A stretch of DNA of 64,000 nt from Rhodospirillum rubrum ATCC 11170 (GCF_000013085.1 NC_007643.1:629001-693000), one strand, 5' to 3'. Shown: positions 9,672 to 19,131, counted from the first letter of the stretch. Translations and numbers: made by a program. The notes: a model not told the origin generated them from the sequence alone.

Positions 9672-10019
9672 TTAGCCGCGATCGGATTTGATGATTTCCG
9701 TCATCGTCACGCCCAGGCGATCATCGACCACCACCACTTCGCCACGGGCGACCAGGCGATTGTTGACGTAGATGTCGATGGCCTCGCCAACCTTGCGGTC
9801 GAGTTCGACCACCGCGCCGCGGCCCAGTTTCAGCAACTGGTTGACCTGCATATGGGCTTTGCCAAGAACGGCGGAAACCTGCACCGGAATGTCGTAAACG
9901 GCTTCCAGATCGGCCGCCGAGCGGGGCTTGTCGGGAATTTCGGGAGGCGAAAAATCATCCGACATGCCGTCGGCGCCCCCGCTCTTGAGATCGGTCAGGT
10001 TGAAGTCCTCGTCGGCCAT
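9672..10019 (-). CDS. fliN: FliN, flagellar switch protein
   Basis: 115 residues. A variable acidic leader of about 40 residues precedes the SpoA domain: YDIPVQVSAVLGKAHMQVNQ, then LKLGRGAVVELDRKVGEAID, IYVNNRLVARGEVVVVDDRL and a GVTMTEII ending. FliN forms the cytoplasmic C-ring with FliM and FliG, binds the chemotaxis regulator complex and docks FliH. The start at 10019 has an AAAGGAACC ribosome-binding site. It is 12 bases after fliH, so translation is probably coupled. fliM is not in the window. Confidence 0.96.
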   Translation of the reverse strand: MADEDFNLTDLKSGGADGMSDDFSPPEIPDKPRSAADLEAVYDIPVQVSAVLGKAHMQVNQLLKLGRGAVVELDRKVGEAIDIYVNNRLVARGEVVVVDDRLGVTMTEIIKSDRG

Positions 10020-10031
10020 GGGTTGGTTCCT

Positions 10032-10766
10032 TTAAGGATCGGTCGTCGTCGGAGCGGCCGGCTCGTCCGCTTCGGGGGCGTCGGAAACCGGCGCGGCGGC
10101 GCCGGCCAGATGGCGGTCGATGAGCGCTTCGATCTCGGCCCATTGCCGGGCGCTGTCGCGCTCGACCCCGCCTTCGCCCCATTCGACCTTGCAATCGGTG
10201 GGGGGAACCCGGGGGTCGGCCGAAACCGTCAGCTTTCCCTCATAGCCGCTTTCGGCGGCGACCGCATCCAGACGCTCGCGCAAGGTATCGGCGATGGCGG
10301 GGTGGACGCGCACGATCAGCCGGGGCTCGGTGAAGACGCTGGGCAGCAATTCGCTGACCAGGGCGGTCACCTCGGCCACCGCGCCATCCTCGGCGGTGGC
10401 GGGCAGGACCTTGCGGCAGACGCCGAGGATCAGCCGGGCGGCGTCGCGGGCGATATCATCGATGGCGGCGTCGTGACGGTGCTGAAGCTCGCCCAGGCGG
10501 CGGCCCATCTCGGCCAGGGCGAGGGCGGCCATGCGCTCGGTGGCATTGGCCGCCTCGTCCAGGGCCGCCGTATGCCCGCCGATGTAGCCTTCCTCGCGGG
10601 CGGCCTCCACCTGGGCGGTGGTGAACATCGGCGGTGGCGGCGGTGGCGGCTCCTCGGGTTCGGGTTCGACGGCGAGGGTCGATGAACTGACCGGGATGGC
10701 TTCGCCATCCAGCCCATAGATCTGGTCGAAGCGCCGGTCGAACAGGAATTTCTCGATTGTGCCCAT
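10032..10766 (-). CDS. fliH: FliH-like flagellar export regulator
   Basis: 244 residues. Start MGTIEKFLFDRRFDQIYG; a proline-rich segment at about 35-47 is followed by a long helical region (EAAREEGYIGGHTAALDEAA) and the FliH/YscL-type C-terminal domain with VRVHPAIADTLRERLDAVAA. The family is divergent in sequence, so the call leans on position between fliG and fliN and on the charged helical layout. FliH binds the FliI ATPase and tethers it to FliN at the C-ring; fliI is not in the window. The acidic, alanine-rich tail is variable. Confidence 0.85.
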   Translation of the reverse strand: MGTIEKFLFDRRFDQIYGLDGEAIPVSSSTLAVEPEPEEPPPPPPPMFTTAQVEAAREEGYIGGHTAALDEAANATERMAALALAEMGRRLGELQHRHDAAIDDIARDAARLILGVCRKVLPATAEDGAVAEVTALVSELLPSVFTEPRLIVRVHPAIADTLRERLDAVAAESGYEGKLTVSADPRVPPTDCKVEWGEGGVERDSARQWAEIEALIDRHLAGAAAPVSDAPEADEPAAPTTTDP

Positions 10767-10783
10767 GGCGCATCTGCTTCCGG

Positions 10784-11803
10784 TTAATAGACCAACTCGT
10801 CGTCCTCCTTGCCCTCGGAAATAACGATCTGGCCGCTATTGGACAGTTCCTTGGCAAGGGTGACGATCGAGTTTTGGGCTTCGTCGACTTCACGCAGGCG
10901 CACCGGCCCCATGGCCTCCATGTCTTCGCGCAGCATCTTGCCGGCGCGCTCGGACATATTGCCGAAGAACATTTCCTTGACCGGATCGGAGGCGCCTTTG
11001 AGGGCCAGACCCAGTTTGTCTTTTTCGACGTGGCGCAGCAGGGTTTGAACGCCCTGGGCGTCGAGCCGCTTGAGGTCCTCGAAGGTGAACATCAGCTGCT
11101 TGATCTTCTCGGCCGATTCGCGCGAGCGCTCTTCCAGGGCGGTGATGAAGCGGCTTTCCGTATTGCGGTCGAGGTTGTTGAAGATCTCGGCCATCATCTC
11201 GTGGGCGTCGCGCTTGGCGGTGCGGGCGAGGTTCGACATGAATTCGGTGCGCAGCGTCTTTTCCACGCCGTCGAGAACCTCTTTCTGCACAGCCTCCATG
11301 TGGAGCATGCGCATGATGACTTCCATGGCGAAGTTCTCGGGCAGCAGCGACAGCACCCGGCTGGCATGGTCGGGCTTGATCTTGGACAGCACCACGGCGA
11401 CGGTCTGCGGGTATTCGTTCTTCAGGTAGTTGGCCAGAACCTGCTCGTTCACATTGCCGAGCTTGTCCCACATGGTGCGACCGGCCGGACCGCGGATTTC
11501 CTCCATGATCAGGTCGACGCGGTCCTTGGGCAGCGAGCGCATCAACAGGCGCTCGGTGGTGTCATAGGACCCGACCAGCGAACCGGTATTGGAAATGGCA
11601 TCGGCGAAATCGACGAACAGCCGCTCCACCAGCGTCGAGCCGATGGTGCCGAGGTTGGCCATGATCTGCGACAGTTCGCGAATCTCTTCGTCGTCCATCA
11701 TCGCAAACAGCTTGGCCGAATGGTCCTCGCCCAAGGACAGCATCATGATAGCTGCCTTCTGCGGGCCGGTCAGGCTGCGATAGTCTTCCTTGATGCGCGA
11801 CAC
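10784..11803 (-). CDS. fliG: FliG, flagellar rotor/switch protein
   Basis: 339 residues from a GTG start at 11803 with a GGGAG ribosome-binding site. Begins with [20 protein letters not shown] as in FliG N-terminal domains that bind FliF. The middle domain has [20 protein letters not shown]. The C-terminal torque domain carries alternating charges on one helix ([20 protein letters not shown], then RLREVDEAQ), the residues that face MotA. Second gene of the fliF operon; 61 bases separate it from fliF. Confidence 0.97.
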   Translation of the reverse strand: MSRIKEDYRSLTGPQKAAIMMLSLGEDHSAKLFAMMDDEEIRELSQIMANLGTIGSTLVERLFVDFADAISNTGSLVGSYDTTERLLMRSLPKDRVDLIMEEIRGPAGRTMWDKLGNVNEQVLANYLKNEYPQTVAVVLSKIKPDHASRVLSLLPENFAMEVIMRMLHMEAVQKEVLDGVEKTLRTEFMSNLARTAKRDAHEMMAEIFNNLDRNTESRFITALEERSRESAEKIKQLMFTFEDLKRLDAQGVQTLLRHVEKDKLGLALKGASDPVKEMFFGNMSERAGKMLREDMEAMGPVRLREVDEAQNSIVTLAKELSNSGQIVISEGKEDDELVY

Positions 11804-11863
11804 GGATCAGATCTCCCGGTCAGGGCGTCGTGGAGGAAAGGAAAAGGACACCGGGCATGGACA

Positions 11864-13519
11864 TCAGGACTCCTGATAGAGCCAGTTGCGGATGATGGAA
11901 AGCGCTTCTTCGGGGTGCTTGTCGACGATCTCGCCGATCTTGCGCAGGCTTGACGCCTTGACCCGGCCTTCCACCTTGTCGATATCGATCAGTTCTTCGG
12001 CGTCGTCCATCTCGTCGGGCATGCCGAGCATGCCCGCGGGGATCGACCCGCCCCCCGGACCGGTCAACTGGGGATGGCTCTGCATCTCCGCCGTCAACAG
12101 GCCGGCGCCGCCCTGGTCCGCGCCACTGGGCAAATTCTCGAAGGCGCGCTGCACCAAAGGCCGTACCACCAGCAAGATGATCAAGATGGCGACCACCGCC
12201 ACGCCCAGACCCTCGGCCATCTTCATGACCTCGGCCTTGGTGAAGCCCAGGAATTCCCAGGCGGCGGCATCGTCGAACAGGGCGCCCGGATCGATGAACT
12301 GCATGTTCACCACTTCGATCTGGTCGCCACGGGCCTGATCGTAGCCCATCGCCGAGCGAACCAGCGAAGTGATTTTCTGCATTTCATCGTCGGAGCGCGG
12401 CTGCCAAGTGGTGACGCCGGCGTCATTGGTGGTGGAGGTACCATCGACCATCACGGCGACCGACAGGCGCTTGACCACCCCGGCTTCCTTGACCTCGTTG
12501 GTCACGATCTTGGTGATCTCGTAGTTGACGGTTTCCTCGGTGCGATTTTCGCTGGTCTGCGAGGTCGGCGCCCCGCCGTTGCCGGCGAACTGGGCCTCGG
12601 GCAGGTTCTGCTGGACCGAGACGTTGGAGACGGCGTCGGAGGATTTGTTCTGTTCGTCCACCGTCGTCGTCGAGCGCACCACCTGACCATTGGGGTCGAA
12701 GCTTTCGCGGCTGGTGACGATACGGTTGAAATCCATATCGGCGACCACCTCGGCGCGGACCTTGCCAACGCCGATGGTGCGTTCAAGAAGCTGTTCGATC
12801 GATTGGGCGAGGCGGCGTTCCTCGGCCTTGCGCAACTCGTCCTGGTTCTGGGCGATCAGCGCCCCTTCCTCGCCCATGCCGCGCGTCAGCAGCGTGCCAC
12901 GCTCGTCGATGATCGACACCTGACCGGGTTTCATGCCCGGCACGGCGGCGGCGACGAGGTTCTGCACCGCCACGACCTGTTCGGGCTGCAGGCGCCGTCC
13001 CTTCATCAACAGCACCACCGAGGCGCTGGGGGCGACCTGATCGCGGGTGAAGGGTTCGCGCTTGGGCAAGACAAGGTGGACGCGGGCGCCCTCCACCCCC
13101 TGGATGGTGCGCACGGTGCGCGCCAACTCGCCCTCCAGGGCGCGGACCATATTGATATTCTGGGTGAACTGGGTCGATCCCAGGGCCGAGGCGCTGTCAA
13201 AAATCTCGTAGCCGACGGTGGCGCCGCTGGGCAGGGCCGATTCGGCCATCTGAACCCGCAGCTTTAAAACCTGATCGGACGGAACCAAAACCGACCGTCC
13301 GTCATTGGCCATTTGATAGGGGATATTCCGCTCTTCGAGCTGGGCGATGATTTGCTTGGCGTCGGCCGGAGCCAGATCCCCATAAAGCAGTTCCATCGAC
13401 GTCCCCGACAAACGCGAGGCGACGTAGATGACGAAGCCGATCAGGGCGATGGCGACGCCGGCCAAGGCGGCCAGGCGGACAGGCCCCAGATTGCGCATGG
13501 TCTGAACGAAAGAGTTCAC
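11864..13519 (-). CDS. fliF: FliF, flagellar MS-ring protein
   Basis: 551 residues. A first membrane helix at about 17-38 (LAALAGVAIALIGFVIYVAS), ring-building motifs in the periplasmic part (ELLYGDLAPADAKQIIAQLE and NINMVRALEGELARTVRTIQ), a second helix near 430-455, and an acidic cytoplasmic tail (DEMDDAEELIDIDKVEGRVK) that binds FliG. The length is typical. It is the first gene of the leftward flagellar operon, which puts the operon promoter in the gene-free stretch to its right. Confidence 0.97.
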   Translation of the reverse strand: MNSFVQTMRNLGPVRLAALAGVAIALIGFVIYVASRLSGTSMELLYGDLAPADAKQIIAQLEERNIPYQMANDGRSVLVPSDQVLKLRVQMAESALPSGATVGYEIFDSASALGSTQFTQNINMVRALEGELARTVRTIQGVEGARVHLVLPKREPFTRDQVAPSASVVLLMKGRRLQPEQVVAVQNLVAAAVPGMKPGQVSIIDERGTLLTRGMGEEGALIAQNQDELRKAEERRLAQSIEQLLERTIGVGKVRAEVVADMDFNRIVTSRESFDPNGQVVRSTTTVDEQNKSSDAVSNVSVQQNLPEAQFAGNGGAPTSQTSENRTEETVNYEITKIVTNEVKEAGVVKRLSVAVMVDGTSTTNDAGVTTWQPRSDDEMQKITSLVRSAMGYDQARGDQIEVVNMQFIDPGALFDDAAAWEFLGFTKAEVMKMAEGLGVAVVAILIILLVVRPLVQRAFENLPSGADQGGAGLLTAEMQSHPQLTGPGGGSIPAGMLGMPDEMDDAEELIDIDKVEGRVKASSLRKIGEIVDKHPEEALSIIRNWLYQES

Positions 13520-14034
13520 GGTGCCCCATCCATCGAAAAGAACCGGTCGCCTGATTGGTCGACCCGTTGCGCCCGCCTTTTTTGGCCGGTCTCGTTCGGC
13601 TTAGTGGTGTCGGTCCCCTGGCCCAGGCCTTGTCCGCCGTAGCTGTGTCCCCAACTTTGCCGACCTTAGGATAGGGTGGATGAAAAGACTCTTAACGCAT
13701 GGGCAAGATTTGCCCACCGTGAACAGGGAAGGGGGTCTTACGGTACCCTGTGGCGTTTGCCGACCCTGGCGGGCAATCCTGGGGAATGAGATCGCCTACG
13801 GAATAGATAAAATTTTACGCGATATCCACACAATTCAGGCCATTTTGCTCGAATCGCGCATTTTTTATGAGGGGGCGCCCTTCTGGACTTCGCGGCGCCC
13901 GCCGATTTCTCGATATCAACCATTTTAGGTTGAAGAGACGCCAAGTAATCATTGCCAAGGCGATTATCCGGGTATGCGCAAGGGGGACGATCGCGGGGCT
14001 CCGGTCCATCGCCTATATAATCTTAAGGCTATAA
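13520..14034 (-). promoter_or_regulatory. Gene-free fliF leader/promoter region
   Basis: About 515 bases, relatively AT-rich towards the right, lie between the fliF start and the flgE terminator. Short open frames in it have no protein character and were left out. It must hold the promoter of the fliF operon. I did not find a sigma-54 site with correct GG-N10-GC spacing and the right flanks. TTGCC-type half-sites recur (13662, 13710, 13755), and one forms a perfect 17-base palindrome listed separately. Confidence 0.5.
13700..13716. promoter_or_regulatory. Perfect 17-bp palindrome, candidate operator
   Basis: TGGGCAAGATTTGCCCA: 7-base arms TGGGCAA/TTGCCCA around GAT. It lies about 180 bases upstream of the fliF start codon. 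The symmetry and the related TTGCC half-sites nearby suggest a dimeric regulator site, with the FlbD-type activator encoded in the operon a natural candidate. The binding protein is inference. Confidence 0.5.
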
Positions 14035-14068
14035 CAAAAAACCCCTCCGGCCAGAAAACCGGAGGGGT
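14035..14068 (-). terminator. Rho-independent terminator of the flgE operon
   Basis: Read on the minus strand: ACCCCTCCGG and CCGGAGGGGT form a perfect 10-bp stem with an 8-base loop, followed at once by a T-run (seen as the A-run at 14035-14041). It begins about 37 bases after the flgE stop, as expected for the end of the flgD-flgE transcript. Confidence 0.92.
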
Positions 14069-14104
14069 GGGATGCGAAAAACAAACCGTGCCCGGTTGAA
14101 GGGC

Positions 14105-16090
14105 TTACCGCTTGATGCGGATCAGCTCGTCAAGCATGTCGTCGGCGGTGGTGATGATCTTGGCCGCCGCCGAATAGGCCCGCTGGGTGGTGATCATATT
14201 GGTGAACTCGCTGCCGAGATCGACGGTCGAGGCTTCCAGGGTCGCCTGATTGACCGTTCCGGCGCTGGCTTCGCCGGCGGCGCGCACGGTGGGTAGGCCC
14301 GAGTTGTCGGTTTCCTGGAAAACATTGCCCGACAGTGAATTCATGCCGTTGGGATTCACGAAGGTGGCGATCGGGATCATGAAGATCGGGGTGGTCACGC
14401 CGTTGTCGAACAGGGCGGTGACCACGCCATCCTCGCCGATCGACACGCCGGAATAATTGCCGAACTTATTGCCGTTCTGGCTGATGTAGTTGAGCTGATA
14501 GGCCGAATCACGCTGGGTGATGCCATCGCCCGAATTGTAATTGCCCCAGAACTGGCTGATCGCCGGGCTGCCCGGCGGGGCGGAGGATCCGTCCATATTC
14601 AGCGCGCCGTTGCCCCAATCCAGACGGACCTCGCTGCGGGCTGAGGCCGCACCGATCTCGTCATAGCCGAACATGGTATCGGGGGTGCCGTCGCCGTTGA
14701 AGGTGATGGCCGAGGGATAATCGCGGGCGGAGGCCGAGACCCTGTTGGAATTCACCCACGAGCCGCGCCATTGGGCCGGCGAGGTCATCGGCAAGCCTGC
14801 AGCCAGCACATCTGGCCCGTCCAGTTTCCGCACCGTCCACGGCTGGGGCAGCCCGGCCGAATCGATGGGGTTGGTCTGGATGACGGCGGGCTGGCTGCCG
14901 GTTTTCAGCAAGCTGGTATCCACCGTCATGGTGTCGGATTCCGAGCCCTGGCGGAAGAGGATGGCGTTTTCGCCCGACACCCGCTCGGCCCAGCGCGTCG
15001 GGAAGGTCTTGCCGGTGATGGTTCCTACCAAGCCATCGGCAGGAGGCGCCGGTATGGTATATTCGGCCGCATAGGCGTTGCGGCTGGCGTTTTCGACCGC
15101 GTCGCCCAGCTTGTCGAGCACCTGCGACAGCGTGCGACCGGCGACGCTGATATCGAAGGGCGAGGCCGCGCCGGCGGCGGCCAGGGTTGTGCTGGCCGAA
15201 TCGGCGCCCGCCACGAAATTGAAGGTATAGGCGGTGCCCGACATGTTGATCGTCACCGAGGTCCCGGCATCGGGCACGCTGGTGAAATCCAGGCGACCGG
15301 CGGCGAAATAGGTCTCGCCGTTCTGCGACAGCATATCGACTTGGCGCGCCCCTTGGGGCGGGGTGACTTCGGCGTCCCAAACGTTCTGGGCCCGCTTGGT
15401 CCAGGTGTAGTTCATGTTATGGGGGGTGCCGAGGCTATCGAAGATCAGCGCGTTGGTTTTCGACGTGCTGCCGATATTAGCGGCCGAGGGCAGATTGGCG
15501 CCGATCGACAGGGTCGAGGTGGCGCGGGCCGTGCCGCCGATGGTGTTGAGGTTGATCGGCCGCATATTGGTGTTATCGACGGCATTGGGATTGATGTAAT
15601 AGGTGTCGCCGCTGCCGGTTTTGTAAGACTTCATATAGACATTGCCGTTCTTGGTGACGGTCGAGGCGGCGGCGGTGCCGTCCCAGTTGTCCAGCGGCCA
15701 GCCCTGCATGTAATAGCCACCCGAATTCATCAGATAGCCGTCCTTATCGACCTTGAACGATCCGGCGCGGCTATAGGCGTAGCCGGTGGGGTCGATCGCC
15801 TGACCGGAGACGACGAAGAAGCCTTGGCCGGAAATGCCGATGTCGGTCGAGGAGGTGGTCGCCTGCAGCAGGCCCTGGACATCGACGCCGGTGCGCGGCT
15901 TGGACTGCACGCCACCGGGGGAATAGGCGGTGAGCGAGACCTGCTGGGTGACCAGGGTCTGGAAATTCACCTTGGTGCCCTTGTAGCCGACCGTATTGAC
16001 GTTGGTGACGTTGTCGGCGATGGCGCCAAGTGCGCTGGACTGGGCCTGCAACCCCGAGACGCCCGAGAAAAGAGCACCGTAGAGGGACAT
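14105..16090 (-). CDS. flgE: FlgE, flagellar hook protein
   Basis: 661 residues from the ATG at 16090, which has an AAAAAGGAG ribosome-binding site; upstream in-frame codons are non-coding. The N terminus SLYGALFSGVSGLQAQSSAL with NVTNVNTVGYKGTKVNFQTL is the rod/hook D0 signature. The C terminus ends FTNMITTQRAYSAAAKIITT and then a helical D0 tail. The protein is much longer than E. coli FlgE (about 400). The extra length is in the surface D2/D3 part, rich in Gly, Thr and Asn, as in several alphaproteobacteria. It polymerises into the hook outside the cell. It is preceded by flgD and followed by a strong terminator. Confidence 0.96.
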   Translation of the reverse strand: MSLYGALFSGVSGLQAQSSALGAIADNVTNVNTVGYKGTKVNFQTLVTQQVSLTAYSPGGVQSKPRTGVDVQGLLQATTSSTDIGISGQGFFVVSGQAIDPTGYAYSRAGSFKVDKDGYLMNSGGYYMQGWPLDNWDGTAAASTVTKNGNVYMKSYKTGSGDTYYINPNAVDNTNMRPINLNTIGGTARATSTLSIGANLPSAANIGSTSKTNALIFDSLGTPHNMNYTWTKRAQNVWDAEVTPPQGARQVDMLSQNGETYFAAGRLDFTSVPDAGTSVTINMSGTAYTFNFVAGADSASTTLAAAGAASPFDISVAGRTLSQVLDKLGDAVENASRNAYAAEYTIPAPPADGLVGTITGKTFPTRWAERVSGENAILFRQGSESDTMTVDTSLLKTGSQPAVIQTNPIDSAGLPQPWTVRKLDGPDVLAAGLPMTSPAQWRGSWVNSNRVSASARDYPSAITFNGDGTPDTMFGYDEIGAASARSEVRLDWGNGALNMDGSSAPPGSPAISQFWGNYNSGDGITQRDSAYQLNYISQNGNKFGNYSGVSIGEDGVVTALFDNGVTTPIFMIPIATFVNPNGMNSLSGNVFQETDNSGLPTVRAAGEASAGTVNQATLEASTVDLGSEFTNMITTQRAYSAAAKIITTADDMLDELIRIKR

Positions 16091-16167
16091 GATCGACTCC
16101 TTTTTCGCGGTAGGGGCGCCCGGTTCAAGCCCTTGGGTCGCCAATGTGTCTTCTGTATGGAGCGAGG

Positions 16168-16234
16168 GCAAATCCCGAGCGATCCAGAGCCGATCGCGAC
16201 GACGATTCGCTTCAATATCCGTCGTTTAGAGCGG
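16168..16234 (-). repeat. 67-bp dispersed palindromic element, copy C
   Basis: Reverse-oriented copy of the elements at 4995 and 24520. The 43-base palindrome is at 16168-16210; outer arms GCAAATC/GATTCGC and inner arms GATCGC on each side keep it folded. The 24-base flank is at 16211-16234. By hand count it matches copy B at about 55 of 67 positions. It lies between flgD and flgE, inside the presumed operon, so it is probably transcribed in the flgE leader. Confidence 0.75.
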
Positions 16235-16285
16235 TGGCGGGGACCAAGTGTCACCCACGCCGCCCTAAAAGCCGAAGCCCCGGCA

Positions 16286-17023
16286 TCAGGTCGAGGCTTT
16301 GTTCTCGTCGGTCGCCGGCGGGGTGTCGGCCAATTGCTCGTCGCTGGGCAGGGTATTGAACACGCCCAGCACCTTGGTCAGATCGACGCTGGTCGACCCC
16401 AGGCCCAGCAAGGTTCCGCCTTTGCCATCCGAAGCGATGCCGGTCACCTTGCCGATGGTCGTCGACCAGGTCTCGATCGAGCCGTCCTTCTTGGATGTGG
16501 CGGTGACGGCGATACGGTAGGTGCCGTCGTCGAGCTTCTCACCGTAGGAATCCTTGCCGTTCCAGGTGATCTTGTGCAGCCCCTGGGTCAGATCGCCTTG
16601 GAAGGCCCGCACCAGATTGTCCTTCTCGTCGTAAAGGGCGATGGTGACGTTATCGGCGGCGGCGGTCAGACCATAGGTGAACACCGCCTGACCATCCTGC
16701 AGGGCGACGACGGTGGATTCGGCTTCGACATATTTGCCGAGATAGCCGACCGCCATGGCCGCCTGGCTGTTGCCCGAGACGGCGAGCAGCTTTTCCATGT
16801 TGTCGTTGGTGTTGATCTGCTGTTCGACCTGGGCGAACTGCACCAGCTGATTGGTAAACTCGGTGCTGTCCATCGGCGACAGCGGATCCTGGTTCTTGAG
16901 CTGCGAGGTCAGCAGCGTCAGGAAGGTGTTCATATCGCTGGTCAGCTTGCCGCGCGACTTTCCAGCCTTGGTGGCCGCGGCGGCGCCCGCTGCGGTCGAT
17001 GCTTCGGCGGTTAGATCGGCCAT
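16286..17023 (-). CDS. flgD: FlgD, hook-cap/assembly protein
   Basis: 245 residues from the ATG at 17023 (GGGAG ribosome-binding site); open frame continues upstream under fliK in a low-complexity run that is not coding. The key FlgD signature is MNTFLTLLTSQLKNQDPLSP followed by MDSTEFTNQLVQFAQVEQQI. A fibronectin-like/FLG-Ig domain follows (TYGLTAAADNVTIALYDEKD, GLHKITWNGKDSYGEKLDDG). FlgD caps the growing hook and is needed for FlgE polymerisation. It lies between fliK and flgE, a common hook-operon order. Confidence 0.95.
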   Translation of the reverse strand: MADLTAEASTAAGAAAATKAGKSRGKLTSDMNTFLTLLTSQLKNQDPLSPMDSTEFTNQLVQFAQVEQQINTNDNMEKLLAVSGNSQAAMAVGYLGKYVEAESTVVALQDGQAVFTYGLTAAADNVTIALYDEKDNLVRAFQGDLTQGLHKITWNGKDSYGEKLDDGTYRIAVTATSKKDGSIETWSTTIGKVTGIASDGKGGTLLGLGSTSVDLTKVLGVFNTLPSDEQLADTPPATDENKAST

Positions 17024-17051
17024 GGGATTCTCCCTTGGGGTTCGAGCGGGG

Positions 17052-18875
17052 TCAGACGCGGATATCGACGCCGCCGCGGGCGCTGGCCCGCTGGCCGCGC
17101 GCCGCATCAAGCGCCGCCGGATCGTTGCTTCCATCGCCGGCGGTCGGATCGTCCTGACCCGTCGCGCCGCCGCGCGTGTTTCGGCCCGTGCCGCCCTCGC
17201 CGCCGTTGGCGGTCTGGGCATTGGGATCGCCGCGCAGGTTGAAGGCGAGGCTCCCCGAATCGGCTTTCAGCCCGGCGTCTTGCAGGGCGCGTTCCAGGCC
17301 CCGGGCGTCGTTGCGCAGCATATCGAGAGTCTCCGGGCGGTCGGCGACGATGGTGGCGCTGACTTGCCCGTCCTTGCTGACCTCCATCTTCACTTCGATC
17401 CGCCCGAGCTCCTTGGGCGTCAGCTGAACGCTGATGCGATCGATGCCGCGATCAAGGGCCTTGCCCAGCGTCACCTTGACCTGATCGACCACCTTTTCGG
17501 CCTGGGTCGGCGTCCGCGCCGAGCGCGGGGCCGCCTCGGCGGCGCGGGTGCTCTGGGTGGTCTGGGGCGCCGTGGTGGCCGCCGTCGCGCCGATCGCCTC
17601 GGCTCCACCGCGCAGGGTGGTGGCCTGGGTGGCGGTGGTGGCGGTCGTCGCTGTCGCGGCCGGTGCGGCGGCGGCGGCCTGGGCGACCGCCTGCTGCGCC
17701 GTCTGGCGGGCATCGGTCCGGCCAAGGGCTTCGCTCTGGCCGGTCTGGCGGGCGGCGAGCTGCTGCTCGATCACCTGCTTTTCAAAATCGACCTGGGCTT
17801 GGGCGGCCGGGGCGTTTCTTTGGGCATCAAGGGTCTGGGATGCCGTCGGCGTCGGCTGGGCTGGCGCCGGTGTGGCGTTTTGCTGGCGGGCCTGGGCGCC
17901 GGTGCCGCCATCCTGGCTAGTATTCTGCGCCAGGGTTTCCTGGCCGGTCACGCTTTGGGCGCCCTGGGCCCCGGCCTGTTGGGCCTGGGCGGCTTTTGGA
18001 TCCTGGGAGGCCTGGGTGGCGCCGCGCACCCGCACATCAAGCGCGGTATCGGGACCAAGGCTCTTGGCCATCTGGGCGGCCTGATCCTGGGCGGCCACCG
18101 GAGTCGCGGTGATCGCGGTCTGCGCCTGGGGCGTGGCGTTGTCGGCGGTGGCGCGCGAGGCGCCGGCTCGGGCGGCGCTCGCCTGGGCGATATCCGCGGC
18201 CGACGGGGCAGCGGGAGCGTCTTCCCCGGCCTTGAGGGCGGCGGCGGCGGCGATCGCCGCGCTTTGGGCCTCGGTCGGCCCGGTGGACGGCGGGGCTTCG
18301 GCGGCTTTGGCCTGGGCGGCACCGGCCGTCGCCGCCAGGGGGGGGACCTCGCCCTGGGTCGGCAGACCGGTCGCGGCCGTCTCGGCCACAAGACCGGTCA
18401 CGGCGGCGGCGGCGGCGGTGGCCAGAGCCGGGGTCGAGGCGAGGGCGATCGGCGTGGTTGGCGGCGGAGTCAGGGGCTGCGAGGCGGCGGCGGCGGCGGC
18501 TTCCGCGGCGGCGCGGGCCTTGTCGTTGTCGTCCTCGTCATCGCGCGCCGTCGAGTCGACCTGGGTGGGACGGTCGGCGTCATCGCGCGTATCGGTCTTG
18601 GTCTCGCGGGGGGTCGTGCCCTTCTCGCGCTCGGATTTGGGGATGGCCGTGGTCTCGGTTTCGGACGGGCCGCTGGCCTTGGAACCAAGATTTCTGAGCA
18701 ACGAGCGCGACATCTCGGACGAGACGGTGCCCGAGTTCAACTGGACCGAGGAGGTCTTGAGTAGGCGGGCGAATTCCGCGGCGACGTCGGTTCCCTCGGT
18801 GGTCTTGCCCGAGGTGGTTTCGGGGACCAGTGGGAAGCCGGTCTGGTTTTTGCGAGAGACCGAGTTCACGTCCAT
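17052..18875 (-). CDS. fliK: FliK-like hook-length control protein
   Basis: 607 residues. The N-terminal 480 are low complexity and very rich in Ala, Gln, Thr and Pro, as expected for the extended molecular-ruler part. The C-terminal domain is the conserved FliK substrate-specificity switch: VDQVKVTLGKALDRGIDRIS, then VQLTPKELGRIEVKMEVSKD and a final LRNDARGLERALQDAGLKAD. It is exported, measures the hook and signals FlhB to switch to filament substrates. The tail after about residue 565 is Gly/Asp-rich. 28 bases separate it from flgD, so they are one operon. The repetitive DNA makes length variation between strains likely. Confidence 0.9.
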   Translation of the reverse strand: MDVNSVSRKNQTGFPLVPETTSGKTTEGTDVAAEFARLLKTSSVQLNSGTVSSEMSRSLLRNLGSKASGPSETETTAIPKSEREKGTTPRETKTDTRDDADRPTQVDSTARDDEDDNDKARAAAEAAAAAASQPLTPPPTTPIALASTPALATAAAAAVTGLVAETAATGLPTQGEVPPLAATAGAAQAKAAEAPPSTGPTEAQSAAIAAAAALKAGEDAPAAPSAADIAQASAARAGASRATADNATPQAQTAITATPVAAQDQAAQMAKSLGPDTALDVRVRGATQASQDPKAAQAQQAGAQGAQSVTGQETLAQNTSQDGGTGAQARQQNATPAPAQPTPTASQTLDAQRNAPAAQAQVDFEKQVIEQQLAARQTGQSEALGRTDARQTAQQAVAQAAAAAPAATATTATTATQATTLRGGAEAIGATAATTAPQTTQSTRAAEAAPRSARTPTQAEKVVDQVKVTLGKALDRGIDRISVQLTPKELGRIEVKMEVSKDGQVSATIVADRPETLDMLRNDARGLERALQDAGLKADSGSLAFNLRGDPNAQTANGGEGGTGRNTRGGATGQDDPTAGDGSNDPAALDAARGQRASARGGVDIRV

Positions 18876-19131
18876 GGCGTCTTCATCCCTTGGATTCCGC
18901 GCCCCACGACAAGGCGCCGACAGCGGAGGCCGGGGCCACGATGAACGGGGCTCGGCTAAGGAGTGAAATGCAAGGACCGGGCCAAGGGCCCTGTTGGGGG
19001 CAATGCCTTGATGGAGAAGGCGAAGCGCGCGGAGGATCGGGCGGGGGAGACGGGGCGGGGGAGGAGTCTGCAGCCCTTTTGCCCGAGCGGGGGAAAAAAC
19101 TTCCCACCCCCCGGGCCAAGGAAGAAAGGGA

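Noticed and set aside
13520-13760. Sigma-54 promoter for the fliF operon
   Set aside because: Sites such as TGGGCAAATCTTGC have 9 instead of 10 bases between the GG and GC elements; another with correct spacing lacks the flanking bases. Not good enough to call.
13680-14009. Small open frames of 64-82 codons upstream of fliF
   Set aside because: They overlap one another on both strands, lack ribosome-binding sites and have no protein character.
14771-17014. A 747-codon plus-strand frame opposite flgE and flgD
   Set aside because: Shadow of real genes; it also runs through an intergenic repeat and a ribosome-binding site.
16851-18764. Gly/Arg-rich plus-strand frame opposite fliK
   Set aside because: Mirror of the Ala/Gln-rich FliK repeat DNA, not a real glycine-rich protein.
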